From a virus, in the IMG/VR virus record IMGVR_UViG_3300020154_000003, positions 186,001-250,000 of that record: 64,000 nucleotides of DNA, one strand, 5' to 3'. The notes beneath the pieces are model-generated. The model saw only the letters and a list, made by a program, of their open reading frames with translations, ran no database searches and had not been told where the DNA came from. The position numbers were made by a program, and so were the translations under genes. This document shows, piece after piece, positions 55,870 through 63,971 of this stretch (its first letter is position 1; each line of letters opens with the position of its first letter).

Positions 55870-56144
55870 ACGACATTCTGTTTGAGTTCGTCAGAACCAT
55901 TTAAAATATTGTCTATATCCACAAAAAGGTTTGATGAAACTTGAATCAAACCAAGTACGGTGAACATATTGTTTTCTAACAGATACGGCATCGTAGTTTC
56001 CTTTTGATTTGTCTCTGGATTTGGCATGACCTTACCTTCTTTGGTGGCTACCATAAAAGTGACAGTTTTCTTAGTTTTATCAATAGAACTAAAGAAAATA
56101 TCAAAATTATTATTAGGTAATGTCAGTTTATAGTAATGCTTCAT
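55866..56144 (-). CDS. Hypothetical protein
   Basis: 92 aa, beta-rich (FDIFFSSIDKTKKTVTFMVA) with a hydrophobic LLENNMFTVLGLIQ stretch. ATGA overlap downstream. Function unknown. Confidence 0.55.
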   Translation of the reverse strand: MKHYYKLTLPNNNFDIFFSSIDKTKKTVTFMVATKEGKVMPNPETNQKETTMPYLLENNMFTVLGLIQVSSNLFVDIDNILNGSDELKQNVV

Positions 56145-56358
56145 GTTCTGTCAATGCTTTTTTAAATTCTTTGTCATTTCCATTCCAGAATTCTCTCATG
56201 AATTCAGGTGAAAATAATCTTAGGAAAACGGCCAGTATCGCAGCACCTGAGTCTACCCCATAGATGTCGATAGCCGCATTCAACTCCAATTGATTTTCTT
56301 TGCTTAAATATCTTCTAGTATCTTTAGATGCTCTGTATAGTTTGTAACTATTCCACAT
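56128..56358 (-). CDS. Hypothetical helical protein
   Basis: 76 aa, helical: ENQLELNAAIDIYGVDSGAA, FMREFWNGNDKEFKKAL. Function unknown. Confidence 0.55.
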   Translation of the reverse strand: MWNSYKLYRASKDTRRYLSKENQLELNAAIDIYGVDSGAAILAVFLRLFSPEFMREFWNGNDKEFKKALTEHEALL

Positions 56359-56363
56359 ATTTC

Positions 56364-56594
56364 TTAATAAGTTTTAGCTGTTCCAGTAATCCGTGGTCGC
56401 TTTCTTTTTAAGAGTGGTTTCTCATAATTAGCAATTTCGGATAATTCATTGAATTTCTTAGCAGCAGATTCAATCAATCTATTTTTTTCGGTTTCATCAC
56501 AGGATTCAGGAAGCACGATAATGACATCTGAATCACTATTTTTAATGGCATTACCTAAACCATTCAATGAAACAATATTAATCGATGGCTTCAT
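56364..56594 (-). CDS. Hypothetical protein
   Basis: 76 aa. SDVIIVLPESCDETEKNRLI suggests a short alpha/beta unit; very basic C-terminus (KKRPRITG-like). Overlaps the membrane gene by 17 bases. Confidence 0.55.
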   Translation of the reverse strand: MKPSINIVSLNGLGNAIKNSDSDVIIVLPESCDETEKNRLIESAAKKFNELSEIANYEKPLLKRKRPRITGTAKTY

Positions 56595-56802
56595 TTTCCT
56601 TTTTACTCCAGTACTTTAGGAAGCCTTTCAACATACCCATCCTTACAAGGAAGAATAGCCCATACTCCCATGTTGCTGCACCGATCAAGAAAGTGAGTGC
56701 ATCGACCAATTGTTCGTTCAATAAGAACTTAATAAAAATCAACACGCCAATTATAAAAATTGGTACTCTGAATAATAATTCAGTTAGTTTGAAGTTTTTC
56801 AT
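56578..56802 (-). CDS. Two-helix membrane protein
   Basis: 74 aa; helices at about 10-27 (FRVPIFIIGVLIFIKFL) and 33-55 (ALTFLIGAATWEYGLFFLV), basic tail. Function unknown. Confidence 0.6.
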   Translation of the reverse strand: MKNFKLTELLFRVPIFIIGVLIFIKFLLNEQLVDALTFLIGAATWEYGLFFLVRMGMLKGFLKYWSKKENEAID

Positions 56803-57070
56803 TTTTATTCGCTCGGTTTTTACCTAGATGATACCCATCACAAAAAAGACATTTATAGTTACTGAACCACACACCATGCTTTTCAGACATTTTTTTAGCA
56901 GCCTTTGTCGCACTAGCCTTCGTATTATACATCACTTTGGCCTGACCATTTTCCCTATAGTGGCTCCGCTTATGGAACAACCCCAAAACATGTCCTTTCA
57001 AGAGATTTCTTACGAATCTCGTAAATGGGCCTTGATCCTTTAGTGCCAATATGATGTTCTTAACTTTCAT
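56780..57070 (-). CDS. Zinc-knuckle-like basic protein (C..C..YHLG)
   Basis: 96 aa. VMYNTKASATKAAKKMSEKH then YKCLFCDGYHLGKNR: a CxxC plus His ending typical of short bacterial and phage proteins with Y.C..C..[YW]H[LI]. Possibly RNA- or DNA-binding; function unknown. Confidence 0.6.
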   Translation of the reverse strand: MKVKNIILALKDQGPFTRFVRNLLKGHVLGLFHKRSHYRENGQAKVMYNTKASATKAAKKMSEKHGVWFSNYKCLFCDGYHLGKNRANKNEKLQTN

Positions 57071-57097
57071 CCGATGCCAAGATATGAATAATTTACA

Positions 57098-58522
57098 TTA
57101 TTCACAAAATATTTCTTTGAACCCCAAAATAGTTTCATCCAAAATCACATCTTTTTCATAAATGGGACGTTTTAACTTCAAACGTTCGAGCGTTCTGCAT
57201 CGAGACAGTGCAACATATGTTTGGCCGCTCGTAAAGGCACCACCAGCACCCATATCAATGAGTACATCATCATAAGTCTGACCTTGACTTTTGTGTATTG
57301 TTATCGCCCATGCGAGACGTATCGGATACTGTTCAAATGAACCAACAATATACTTTTCAAGCTTTTCAGTACCGGGAATTGGGTCGCCATTCTCGTCCTT
57401 CTGAACTATCTTTCGATACTTAATTTTGTCCCATTTCTCCTTTTCCAGCGTGAGCATTTTTTCTCTGCACTCAACAGTAATCGAATTCTTATCAAGCTTT
57501 CTAACGATAGCAACGTCACCATTCACGAATTTGCGCATACTATCATTCTTGATCATTATCAGTTTAGCCCCTTCCTTAAGGACAAGAATGCGTTCAGTTG
57601 GATACGACTTCTCATCAAAATCACCAGTTATTCTTCCCTCATATGAATAAGGCATAGTATCTAACTTATTCAAAAAGAAGTCATTTATTTCTTTGGCTTT
57701 TGAATTTGTTGAACAAAGCACAATAGTCCCATTTTCTCGCAATCCCTTTACATTGGTCACTAACCGCTTATTCAGTTTGGCTAATGTCGCTCGAAGGTTT
57801 TTTTTCTCTCTGATATTATTAAGAATACTGATGAATTCAGGATCGGTTTGCCTGTGAATTTTTTCAAGGCTAATTAAGGGAAGGCGCAGTCCTTTAAATA
57901 CATTAGCATGGAAGAAATATGGACTTTGGTAGTAATTGTTATACAGTGCTGTTAATTCAGTTTCCAGTACTGGAGGAAGTTGATGCAGGTCACCGATAAA
58001 GATCATTTGAACGCCTCCAAACGGTGCGTCATTATTACGATGTATCTGCAAGGATTTGTCGATGGCATCAATTAAGTCTGCACGACACATTGATATTTCA
58101 TCTATAACGATGGTGTTGACAGTTCTTAGAATAGGGAGTAATAATTCTTGTACTCTAATCCTATTCAAACTAATAAAGCCGACAGGGAAATGAAAAAAGG
58201 AGTGAATCGTTTGACCTTCAACATTGATTGCTGCAAGTCCTGTGAAAGACAATACTGCAACATTTTTCTGCGTGATTGATCTGAAATACTTCAGCAATGT
58301 GGACTTACCAGTTCCTGCCTTACCTGTGATAAAGGTCGATTGATTATTATGTTCAAGAATATTAACGGCTCGAACAAACTCTTCAGTTTTTTTTATCTTG
58401 ATGATGTCCTTACCAAGGACTAAGGAAATTTCTTCGTCAATAGCAGCATCTTCAGAAAAGAAGTTATTTATTTCTGCCAAGTAAGCTTTCTTCTCCTGCT
58501 CCTTATTTCCTAATTTGCTCAT
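57098..58522 (-). CDS. SF1B DNA helicase, Pif1/RecD2/Dda-like
   Basis: 474 aa. Motif I TGKAGTGKST (66-75), Ia SFTGLAAINVEGQTIHSF, II IVIDEISMC (138-146), III MIFIGDLHQLPPV (173-185), IV VLCSTNSKA, V AWAITIHKSQGQTYD (about 413-427), VI TYVALSRCR (about 440). Complete helicase core with 5'-3' SF1B character; likely used in phage replication, recombination or fork restart like T4 Dda. No extra domains. ATGA overlap with a small membrane-peptide gene. Confidence 0.9.
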   Translation of the reverse strand: MSKLGNKEQEKKAYLAEINNFFSEDAAIDEEISLVLGKDIIKIKKTEEFVRAVNILEHNNQSTFITGKAGTGKSTLLKYFRSITQKNVAVLSFTGLAAINVEGQTIHSFFHFPVGFISLNRIRVQELLLPILRTVNTIVIDEISMCRADLIDAIDKSLQIHRNNDAPFGGVQMIFIGDLHQLPPVLETELTALYNNYYQSPYFFHANVFKGLRLPLISLEKIHRQTDPEFISILNNIREKKNLRATLAKLNKRLVTNVKGLRENGTIVLCSTNSKAKEINDFFLNKLDTMPYSYEGRITGDFDEKSYPTERILVLKEGAKLIMIKNDSMRKFVNGDVAIVRKLDKNSITVECREKMLTLEKEKWDKIKYRKIVQKDENGDPIPGTEKLEKYIVGSFEQYPIRLAWAITIHKSQGQTYDDVLIDMGAGGAFTSGQTYVALSRCRTLERLKLKRPIYEKDVILDETILGFKEIFCE

Positions 58523-58662
58523 TTCTTGTTTTCCAATTTTTTATTAATGGATGTTAAGAATAGAATGATCAGAGATAGACAAATAATAAGAACTATTTCA
58601 ATCCCCAAGAAGTGGTTAAGTAGTACTAATGCCAATACGAATAATATATATGACCAGTTCAT
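58519..58662 (-). CDS. 47-aa membrane peptide
   Basis: MNWSYILFVLALVLLNHFLG then two more hydrophobic stretches (IEIVLIICLSLIILFLTS) and a basic tail INKKLENKK. ATGA-coupled to the helicase gene. Function unknown. Confidence 0.6.
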   Translation of the reverse strand: MNWSYILFVLALVLLNHFLGIEIVLIICLSLIILFLTSINKKLENKK

Positions 58663-58665
58663 GTT

Positions 58666-58923
58666 TTATTGTTTATAGTCATCATCCCCTTCGACAGCCT
58701 TGGGCCAAAGGTTTTCAGATATTTCCAAGATTTTATCAGATTGGTCTATAAGATTTTTAGCCCAATTGATAAATGTTTCTTTGCTTATGCCACTAATATC
58801 GCCATCGTGATTGACAATATACTCACCAATCCTTCTCGTGGTTGATGCACTTTGATTCAACCTAAACGCTTTGTCATATATCTCTCGTTGACTATACTCA
58901 ACTGTTACTCTTTTCTTTGCCAT
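58666..58923 (-). CDS. Hypothetical helical protein
   Basis: 85 aa. EIYDKAFRLNQSASTTRRIG then ISKETFINWAKNLIDQSDKI; helical. Overlaps upstream gene by 26 bases. Function unknown. Confidence 0.55.
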   Translation of the reverse strand: MAKKRVTVEYSQREIYDKAFRLNQSASTTRRIGEYIVNHDGDISGISKETFINWAKNLIDQSDKILEISENLWPKAVEGDDDYKQ

Positions 58924-59302
58924 CTTGGATTGAATTAACTATTGTGTGTGCTTCCAGTAAATGCTGATCTATATCTTTGAGATTTTCTTGACATACACGG
59001 AATTCTTTCACAAAAATCTCATTAAAAGCTTCATCCTCAAAGGGCATATTGAATGACTCGTGGTGCGACAACATTGAAACCAAATTCATGAAAGGAGATA
59101 ATTTATTTCTTAACCTTTCAATAGGATCGTTTTCTGTTGGAGTTAAAATCTCTTGAAGAACAGGTTTAAGTTCAGCAAATATTTTGGCACCAATTTGATC
59201 TCCTTCGTCTGGCGTAATTACCTTAGAATTCCTCCACAAGGCATTAGATATTATTTCAATCCAATACTCATCATCTCTAATTAGTTGCGCTCTACTTATC
59301 AT
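58898..59302 (-). CDS. Hypothetical helical protein
   Basis: 134 aa, acidic and helical; NALWRNSKVITPDEGDQIGA and LSPFMNLVSMLSHHESFNMP. Function unknown. Confidence 0.6.
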   Translation of the reverse strand: MISRAQLIRDDEYWIEIISNALWRNSKVITPDEGDQIGAKIFAELKPVLQEILTPTENDPIERLRNKLSPFMNLVSMLSHHESFNMPFEDEAFNEIFVKEFRVCQENLKDIDQHLLEAHTIVNSIQDGKEKSNS

Positions 59303-59477
59303 TCCACTTGTTATTTTTCCTTCGATTCTTATTTCTGTTCTCTAATTTAAGTTTTGTCATTTTCAACTGATATTCCCAAAACTTAACACCATATTCATCT
59401 TTTTTGATTTGTGCTTGACGGATGTATTCGGGATATGTTACTTCAATTTTCTTTTTTAGATTCTTCGAGTCCTGCAT
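59292..59477 (-). CDS. Basic helical protein
   Basis: 61 aa, Lys/Asn/Arg-rich with a long helix (VKFWEYQLKMTKLKLENRNK). Overlaps the family C gene by 35 bases. Function unknown. Confidence 0.5.
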   Translation of the reverse strand: MQDSKNLKKKIEVTYPEYIRQAQIKKDEYGVKFWEYQLKMTKLKLENRNKNRRKNNKWNDK

Positions 59478-60084
59478 TGAATGGATTTCCTAATTTTGTT
59501 ACAATAATTTGCATTTGTTCCATAGTCAAATCTCTGAAACTCCATTCACCCAATTCATTGGAGAATGGCTTGATGCGAGTCAACATCTCATTCATTGAGA
59601 TACTATAGGCTTTCGCTAACTTATCACATGAATTATTCATACACAGAGGATCAAGTTTCATCAGTCCCATATGTAATGCTGCTTCGAGTGCTTGGTGTCG
59701 TGTTGGAAATTCACCATTGTCGCCATACCAACCAGTACCATCTGTAATGTGGGTAGGGACTTTCTCACGACCATTCTCAGTGTCTATTTCCGTATATTTC
59801 CATTCTTCCTTAGGAAGATACCACAACACCTGCCAATTCCAATTAATACCATCAACATACATTTCAGGCATCAATGGTAGAAACATCCCCTTACCTTCGA
59901 GAAAGGCTATTGCATCATCCTGAGTGGGTCTAAATAAAACCTCATCGTCCGTTTCATCACCAACCCAATCATTGGATTCCGTAACCGTACCGTCAGTACG
60001 AATTAAGAAAGCATTTTCTGTAGGTTTATCGAAACCACGCTTTTGTAATAATTTAGCTACTTCTAACCCTACTAATTTGCTCAT
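59443..60084 (-). CDS. Family C protein (PTQ...W...Y..A...G)
   Basis: 213 aa. LQKRGFDKPTENAFLI start, FRPTQDDAIAFLEGKGMFLP, NWQVLWYLPKEEWKY and TRHQALEAALHMGLMKLDPL follow the family C layout also seen in the 157-aa protein at 37.6 kb, with a C-terminal extension (about 155-213). Function unknown. Confidence 0.65.
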   Translation of the reverse strand: MSKLVGLEVAKLLQKRGFDKPTENAFLIRTDGTVTESNDWVGDETDDEVLFRPTQDDAIAFLEGKGMFLPLMPEMYVDGINWNWQVLWYLPKEEWKYTEIDTENGREKVPTHITDGTGWYGDNGEFPTRHQALEAALHMGLMKLDPLCMNNSCDKLAKAYSISMNEMLTRIKPFSNELGEWSFRDLTMEQMQIIVTKLGNPFNAGLEESKKEN

Positions 60085-60451
60085 AATGTTTATTTAATAT
60101 TCTTTGTAAATGTAGCGTTTCTCCTTCAACAATTTCACCATCCTTCGAAATTTGTTTGATTAAATTTACGGGATGATTTTCCAACGTGTTTAAAATCGAT
60201 AAATTATAGAATTCATCATCACCTAAACCAACTGGAAATATTTTTACGCCATGTATGTCATCCTTCAAAACAAGATCACCATCAAAATCAAGAAAACAGG
60301 ATTCATAGACCAGTCCGTCATATAGTACTGGTTTGGTTGAATCTTGGAATTGAACAATTTCAATATCCACCCTAGGCTCGATGATTTGTGGTTTTAAATT
60401 TTTCTTGAATTTGCTGACTATTTCTTTTAATAAAGCTGACACGACTTTCAC
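60053..60451 (-). CDS. Hypothetical protein
   Basis: 132 aa, beta-rich centre (VYESCFLDFDGDLVLKDDIH) with an SH3-like feel (ILNTLENHPVNLIKQIS). Overlaps next gene by 32 bases. Function unknown. Confidence 0.55.
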   Translation of the reverse strand: MKVVSALLKEIVSKFKKNLKPQIIEPRVDIEIVQFQDSTKPVLYDGLVYESCFLDFDGDLVLKDDIHGVKIFPVGLGDDEFYNLSILNTLENHPVNLIKQISKDGEIVEGETLHLQRILNKHYEQISRVRSS

Positions 60452-60457
60452 GGCGAT

Positions 60458-60667
60458 TTATGTTTCACTTACAAAATTAATTACTTCAGATATATAAGCT
60501 TGATAGAGTTCCAGACGAACAATATAAAGATGTTCCATCCTCAATGACTCTTTCAATCTTTTGTATTTTGGAACATTCATACAATCATCACATTCCAACC
60601 CATCAGCAACAATTCCAAATTCGCTAGGACGTTTCCCACAAATGAAACATTCACAATTTATTTCCAC
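60458..60667 (-). CDS. Zinc-finger-like protein
   Basis: 69 aa. CECFICGKRPSEFGIVADGL followed by ECDDCMNVPKY gives two CxxC pairs, then a helix. Small zinc ribbon; function unknown. Confidence 0.6.
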   Translation of the reverse strand: MEINCECFICGKRPSEFGIVADGLECDDCMNVPKYKRLKESLRMEHLYIVRLELYQAYISEVINFVSET

Positions 60668-60885
60668 AGAACGTGAGCATTTAACATTTTCATGACTTCA
60701 TCATAAGGCATGTTGAGTATGCTGTTAAAGTACGCCTGATCACTCAAATCCACATCCAACTCCAGAAAATTCATCACGTCATTCAAATGTTCATTTCTAT
60801 CCCACTTCTTAAAATCGATTTTAAGCAATTGAGCCTCGTATGCTGCTCTTTTCGCAATAAACATCTCTTTTATTTCTTCATTCAT
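60658..60885 (-). CDS. Hypothetical helical protein
   Basis: 75 aa. IKEMFIAKRAAYEAQLLKID, DLSDQAYFNSILNMPYDEVM. Overlaps the zinc-finger gene by 10 bases. Function unknown. Confidence 0.55.
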   Translation of the reverse strand: MNEEIKEMFIAKRAAYEAQLLKIDFKKWDRNEHLNDVMNFLELDVDLSDQAYFNSILNMPYDEVMKMLNAHVLWK

Positions 60886-60945
60886 CTCTACACTTCAAAT
60901 CCCTTTATGAAAATCACCACTCCCACAAATATAAGTGAAAAATAG

Positions 60946-60967
60946 AACCTATGCTTGAACATAGGTT
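60946..60967 (-). terminator. Intrinsic terminator
   Basis: AACCTATG / CATAGGTT 8-bp stem, followed on the minus strand by CTATTTTTCAC. Ends the operon containing the 51-aa zinc-ribbon gene. Confidence 0.7.
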
Positions 60968-61037
60968 TGTTACGGTGAAGATAGATTTTTGGCCTAAATT
61001 TGAATTTAGGTGCCAGATAAATTCGAATCGACATCTC

Positions 61038-61193
61038 TTAGAGTTTACCGATACAGTCCGGGCAATTCAAGTAACCGTCCAGTACATCGACTGGATTCTG
61101 GTTGCAACATGCACACATAATCAAGATCGGTTGTTGAACTTTTGCCTTTGGAGAAACCTTGTTATCCTTGGGCTTCATGGTTTGAGTCTTCAT
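61038..61193 (-). CDS. 51-aa zinc-ribbon protein
   Basis: Basic start MKTQTMKPKDNKVSPKAK, then CACCNQNPV and LNCPDCIGKL, a four-Cys zinc ribbon. ATGA overlap with the upstream membrane-protein gene. Function unknown. Confidence 0.65.
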   Translation of the reverse strand: MKTQTMKPKDNKVSPKAKVQQPILIMCACCNQNPVDVLDGYLNCPDCIGKL

Positions 61194-61714
61194 TTTAATA
61201 TTGCTTTAGCACTATCAAGTTTTTCAATGGCTAGTTTTTCGAGTTCTTCCCTTGACATACTCTTAATTTTTTCAAGATTCGGGTCAAGTTCCATATTCAA
61301 ATCAGCAGTAGCTTTAAGAATTTCAGCACGAAGGAATTTTGTAATGTCAGCAGGGAGTGCCTTTGCATTTGCATCGGTAGTGACAAACTCTCCAACAGCA
61401 CCGCCTGCGATGATCAAAAGCATATCTTTTTTTGCGGGAGTTGCAATGTAAGCAAGCCAGAAAAATATAAACATAGGAGTGGAGTACCACAGCCATTTAC
61501 GCATAATTCTGAGATTTTCTTTATCTTCGTCAGTTTCATCTTTAGAAGTAATAGTACCATCGTAGGTCGTTTTCGTGTTTGCAGAAAATTTATAGCAAAC
61601 AAAAATAAGGAACGATACAGCAAAAATGATAGTTGTAAGAACGCACATCCATCCGAAGAAGGTGCTCAGGTTATCGACAATTGAAAACAAGTAGAAAATT
61701 AGATACCAATTCAT
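61190..61714 (-). CDS. Phage membrane protein with helical C-terminal domain
   Basis: 174 aa. Two hydrophobic helices N-terminally (about 14-40) and near 80-95; PAKKDMLLIIAGGAVGEFVT (about 93-112) is a motif seen in membrane proteins of Bacteroidetes phages. Acidic helical C-terminal domain (LRAEILKATADLNMELDPN). Function unknown. Confidence 0.65.
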   Translation of the reverse strand: MNWYLIFYLFSIVDNLSTFFGWMCVLTTIIFAVSFLIFVCYKFSANTKTTYDGTITSKDETDEDKENLRIMRKWLWYSTPMFIFFWLAYIATPAKKDMLLIIAGGAVGEFVTTDANAKALPADITKFLRAEILKATADLNMELDPNLEKIKSMSREELEKLAIEKLDSAKAILK

Positions 61715-61722
61715 AATGATTT

Positions 61723-62001
61723 TTATTTAGATTTTTTTCTTTTTTTAGGTTGATTATAAGGTTGCTTCAAAAACGACACTAATTCGGCATGATTCAGTTT
61801 TCCTGAACTGATGTCGAAATAGATTTTTCGCAATGTGTCAACTCTTGGGTTATTGATGTTCACTACATCATCAAGCACTTTATCCAGAACTTTCATCGCA
61901 TCCACCTTAACGGAGCGAGAAACCTTCCTAGACACAGGTTTTTGTGCGATAATTTCCTCGTGTTTCTGTGGTTTTGCGGGTATGTTGAATAAGTTAAACA
62001 T
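61723..62001 (-). CDS. Hypothetical protein
   Basis: 92 aa from MFNLFNIPAK; an in-frame TTG two codons upstream belongs to the promoter box. Helical C-terminus with DVVNINNPRVDTLRKIYFDI and a PKKRKKSK tail. Function unknown. Confidence 0.6.
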   Translation of the reverse strand: MFNLFNIPAKPQKHEEIIAQKPVSRKVSRSVKVDAMKVLDKVLDDVVNINNPRVDTLRKIYFDISSGKLNHAELVSFLKQPYNQPKKRKKSK

Positions 62002-62004
62002 ATT

Positions 62005-62012
62005 CAAATATA
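62005..62012 (-). promoter_or_regulatory. TATATTTG box 3 bases before ATG
   Basis: Part of TTTGCGTATATTTG; AAT separates it from the ATG, the same geometry as at 53.4 kb. Predicted leaderless mRNA. Confidence 0.5.
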
Positions 62013-62064
62013 CGCAAACCAGAGGAAAATGTTACAAAAAAGGCTACTTTTTTATCATCCTGAA

Positions 62065-62247
62065 TTAAGGATGGAGGTAGTAAACAAGGGTGTTAAAGAC
62101 AAGAAATGCAGCACCGAATGCTACTAGTATTGAAACCACTATTGAAATTTTTAACGCCCTTGCCCTTGCTTTATTTTTTGCGATCTCCTTCCTCACGTTT
62201 CTTTTCAATAAATTGGTATAATAAGATGAACAGGATAAGAGTGACAT
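62065..62247 (-). CDS. Small membrane protein
   Basis: 60 aa. Basic region (KRNVRKEIAKNKARARALK) then one transmembrane helix (ISIVVSILVAFGAAFLVF). Function unknown. Confidence 0.5.
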   Translation of the reverse strand: MSLLSCSSYYTNLLKRNVRKEIAKNKARARALKISIVVSILVAFGAAFLVFNTLVYYLHP

Positions 62248-62292
62248 AAAAGCTAATGAATAGGTTTATAAACATTCTTATAAATAGTAAAA

Positions 62293-63725
62293 GTTTTAGG
62301 CAAGTGCATCGACCATTTGGGTTCGCAGCAATGGTCTTGCCTAAAACATAACTGAGAGTTTCTCAGTTTTTCTTTAAATAGTAACCCACGCCTTAATAGT
62401 ATAGGTTCGGTTCTTACTCTGTTCGAGCACTGAGTTTTTCAGAACCTACGACTGTTTGTACATCTGCCAGTACGACCCACAGACAAATTACTGGCATCAT
62501 GGTATTCCAATGGCTCTCACGTTCGCCAATCCTCTCTTCCCTCTCTTTTGCTTGGCCATCATGACGATGGTTTTCATTCTGACAAGGATCAAGGTCGCTA
62601 CAATACTTACGGGTTTGTAGGGCATATTGCAAGCCCCTTGCAACACGACCGAGTTTTTTTAGAGATAGATAGAAATGCTTACTTATGTGTTCAAGTTCGG
62701 CATCCCCGTGTGGCAGCTTTGCAATCCGTACTTCACGATGAATGAGACCGTGGAGCAAAGTTTTCTCTTTAAGTCGCTAACCATGCGACAGCCAGTCTTA
62801 TTTTCAATGTCACGATCTAAAGGATGTTTAACAGTCGATCTTAATGGGTATTTCAAGGTTCCTGACTTCATCCACTACTACGAACCCTTTTTCGTAACCA
62901 TGACATTCAAAAAAACAGCAACTACACAGAAGGTTTTTTAATGTTGTTTCACTCAATCAGCAGCTATACAACTGTGTAGTCCCTTACGTTATCCCCCTTA
63001 TCATCAGTGTGGCCACACGGATTTACGGTTGGTTCCCATATCAGTTTACCGTTCAAAAATCATTATGTTGTGATCAGCCATCGAGTACTTTTATCCACCA
63101 ACGCCACTCTATGTATTGGCGCACAACTTTGGCTGGCTATGGTCACCATCTTAAAATCACAACATTAAATAACATGTGGTCAGGGATTATGGCATCTCGC
63201 TTGCAGTGCCAAACTTGCGGATAATCCTCCCCTCCACAATGAGATAATAAATTGACGAATGATCGAGATTTATATAGCCGCGAAGTAGAACAACGCTCTC
63301 TTTCTGTGCTGCGCATTTATCGCCAATTTAAAATAAAAAATTAAGTCTCATCACTACAGTTGTAATGAGATTGTCGTAACTTCCTCTTACTTTCTTCAGA
63401 GCGAGATTTAATATGATCAGAGCGTACTCGCGAAGGAGCGACACATTTAAGCGTTCTAAGACCAGTACCGAAGTACCGACCCAATGAGTAATCACATTAC
63501 GAAACCAACTTTACCAACTTACTGTACGCATACACAGGTGTCATTACTCTGTTTACCAATGTGTGTCGGTGAGCCTCTGCAGCGAGACCCTTGGCTTAAT
63601 TTCTATTTTTTCAAAGAACAATGAGGTGCAGGAAGGTCGGTTATGCCTCCTTTTTCCAATACGTACATTTAAACGTTCATCCTGCAAACCTTGCAGTAAC
63701 CACACCTCCAACCCTATAGGAGTTG
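62293..63725 (-). ncRNA. Candidate giant structured non-coding RNA (~1.4 kb)
   Basis: No convincing gene on either strand over about 1.4 kb, unlike the rest of this gene-dense window. It holds many perfect inverted repeats: TGCCAGTA/TACTGGCA (62465, 62489), CTACACAG/CTGTGTAG (62922, 62972), GTTGTGAT/ATCACAAC (63067, 63156), TCTCAT/ATGAGA (63346, 63365), CTGCAA/TTGCAG (63682, 63691). An 11-bp TTTTAGGCAAG stem (62293-62347) with a T-rich minus-strand tail could be the 3' terminator. A tRNA gene with its own promoter lies just upstream. GOLLD and ROOL RNAs of phages have this size range and tRNA proximity. Strand and ends uncertain. Confidence 0.5.
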
Positions 63726-63729
63726 TTTG

Positions 63730-63819
63730 TAGGGGTGAGAGGATTCGAACCTCCACTCTTCGGGGCTTCAGTAATGCAACCACAGCCCCGATGTTTTATC
63801 CAGTTAAACTACCTCCCCT
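63730..63819 (-). tRNA. Interrupted class I tRNA (probable Phe GAA)
   Basis: D arm GTTT/AAAC, T arm GGAGG/CCTCT with loop TTCGAAT, variable AGAGT and a perfect anticodon stem TCGGG/CCCGA. The loop, however, is 22 nt. Removing 15 nt (63772-63786) leaves loop CTGAAGC, a normal Phe(GAA) loop. An alternative reading keeps CTGTGGT (His GUG). The acceptor stem has one mismatch. No encoded CCA. A TCTCCGTATAAT promoter lies just upstream. Confidence 0.65.
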
Positions 63820-63832
63820 GTAATCATATGCA

Positions 63833-63844
63833 ATTATACGGAGA
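63833..63844 (-). promoter_or_regulatory. TCTCCGTATAAT promoter motif for tRNA
   Basis: Variant of the recurring element, 14 bases upstream of the tRNA 5' end, the only copy seen directly before an RNA gene on the minus strand. Confidence 0.5.
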
Positions 63845-63863
63845 ATAATGTGAATTGTTCACA

Positions 63864-63971
63864 CTATTCAATCTTTTTTCGACAAAATTCTTTATTCGCT
63901 TTTTTCTTTTTGTCAGGGACAACCATAGGTTTGGGCATGATATTAGTTTCACGACTAATTTTTTTAGCCAT
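63864..63971 (-). CDS. Small basic protein (MPKPMVVPDKK)
   Basis: 35 aa if it starts at the ATG at 63971; the frame stays open to the window edge, so it may be longer. NIMPKPMVVPDKKKKANKEF then CRKKIE. Short Lys-rich proteins with a PKPMVVPDKK motif are familiar in Bacteroidetes phages. Function unknown. Confidence 0.55.
   Translation of the reverse strand: MAKKISRETNIMPKPMVVPDKKKKANKEFCRKKIE

Noticed and set aside
11370-60340. Enrichment of AGTACT/CCAGTACTGG palindromes
   Set aside because: The 6-mer seems frequent, but my rough count is close to chance expectation (about 20), so I make no claim.
62414-63823. Several 60-90 aa ORFs on both strands in the 62.3-63.8 kb region
   Set aside because: Sequence is not protein-like (mixed-composition, no consistent frame), and the region is hairpin-rich; better explained as RNA.
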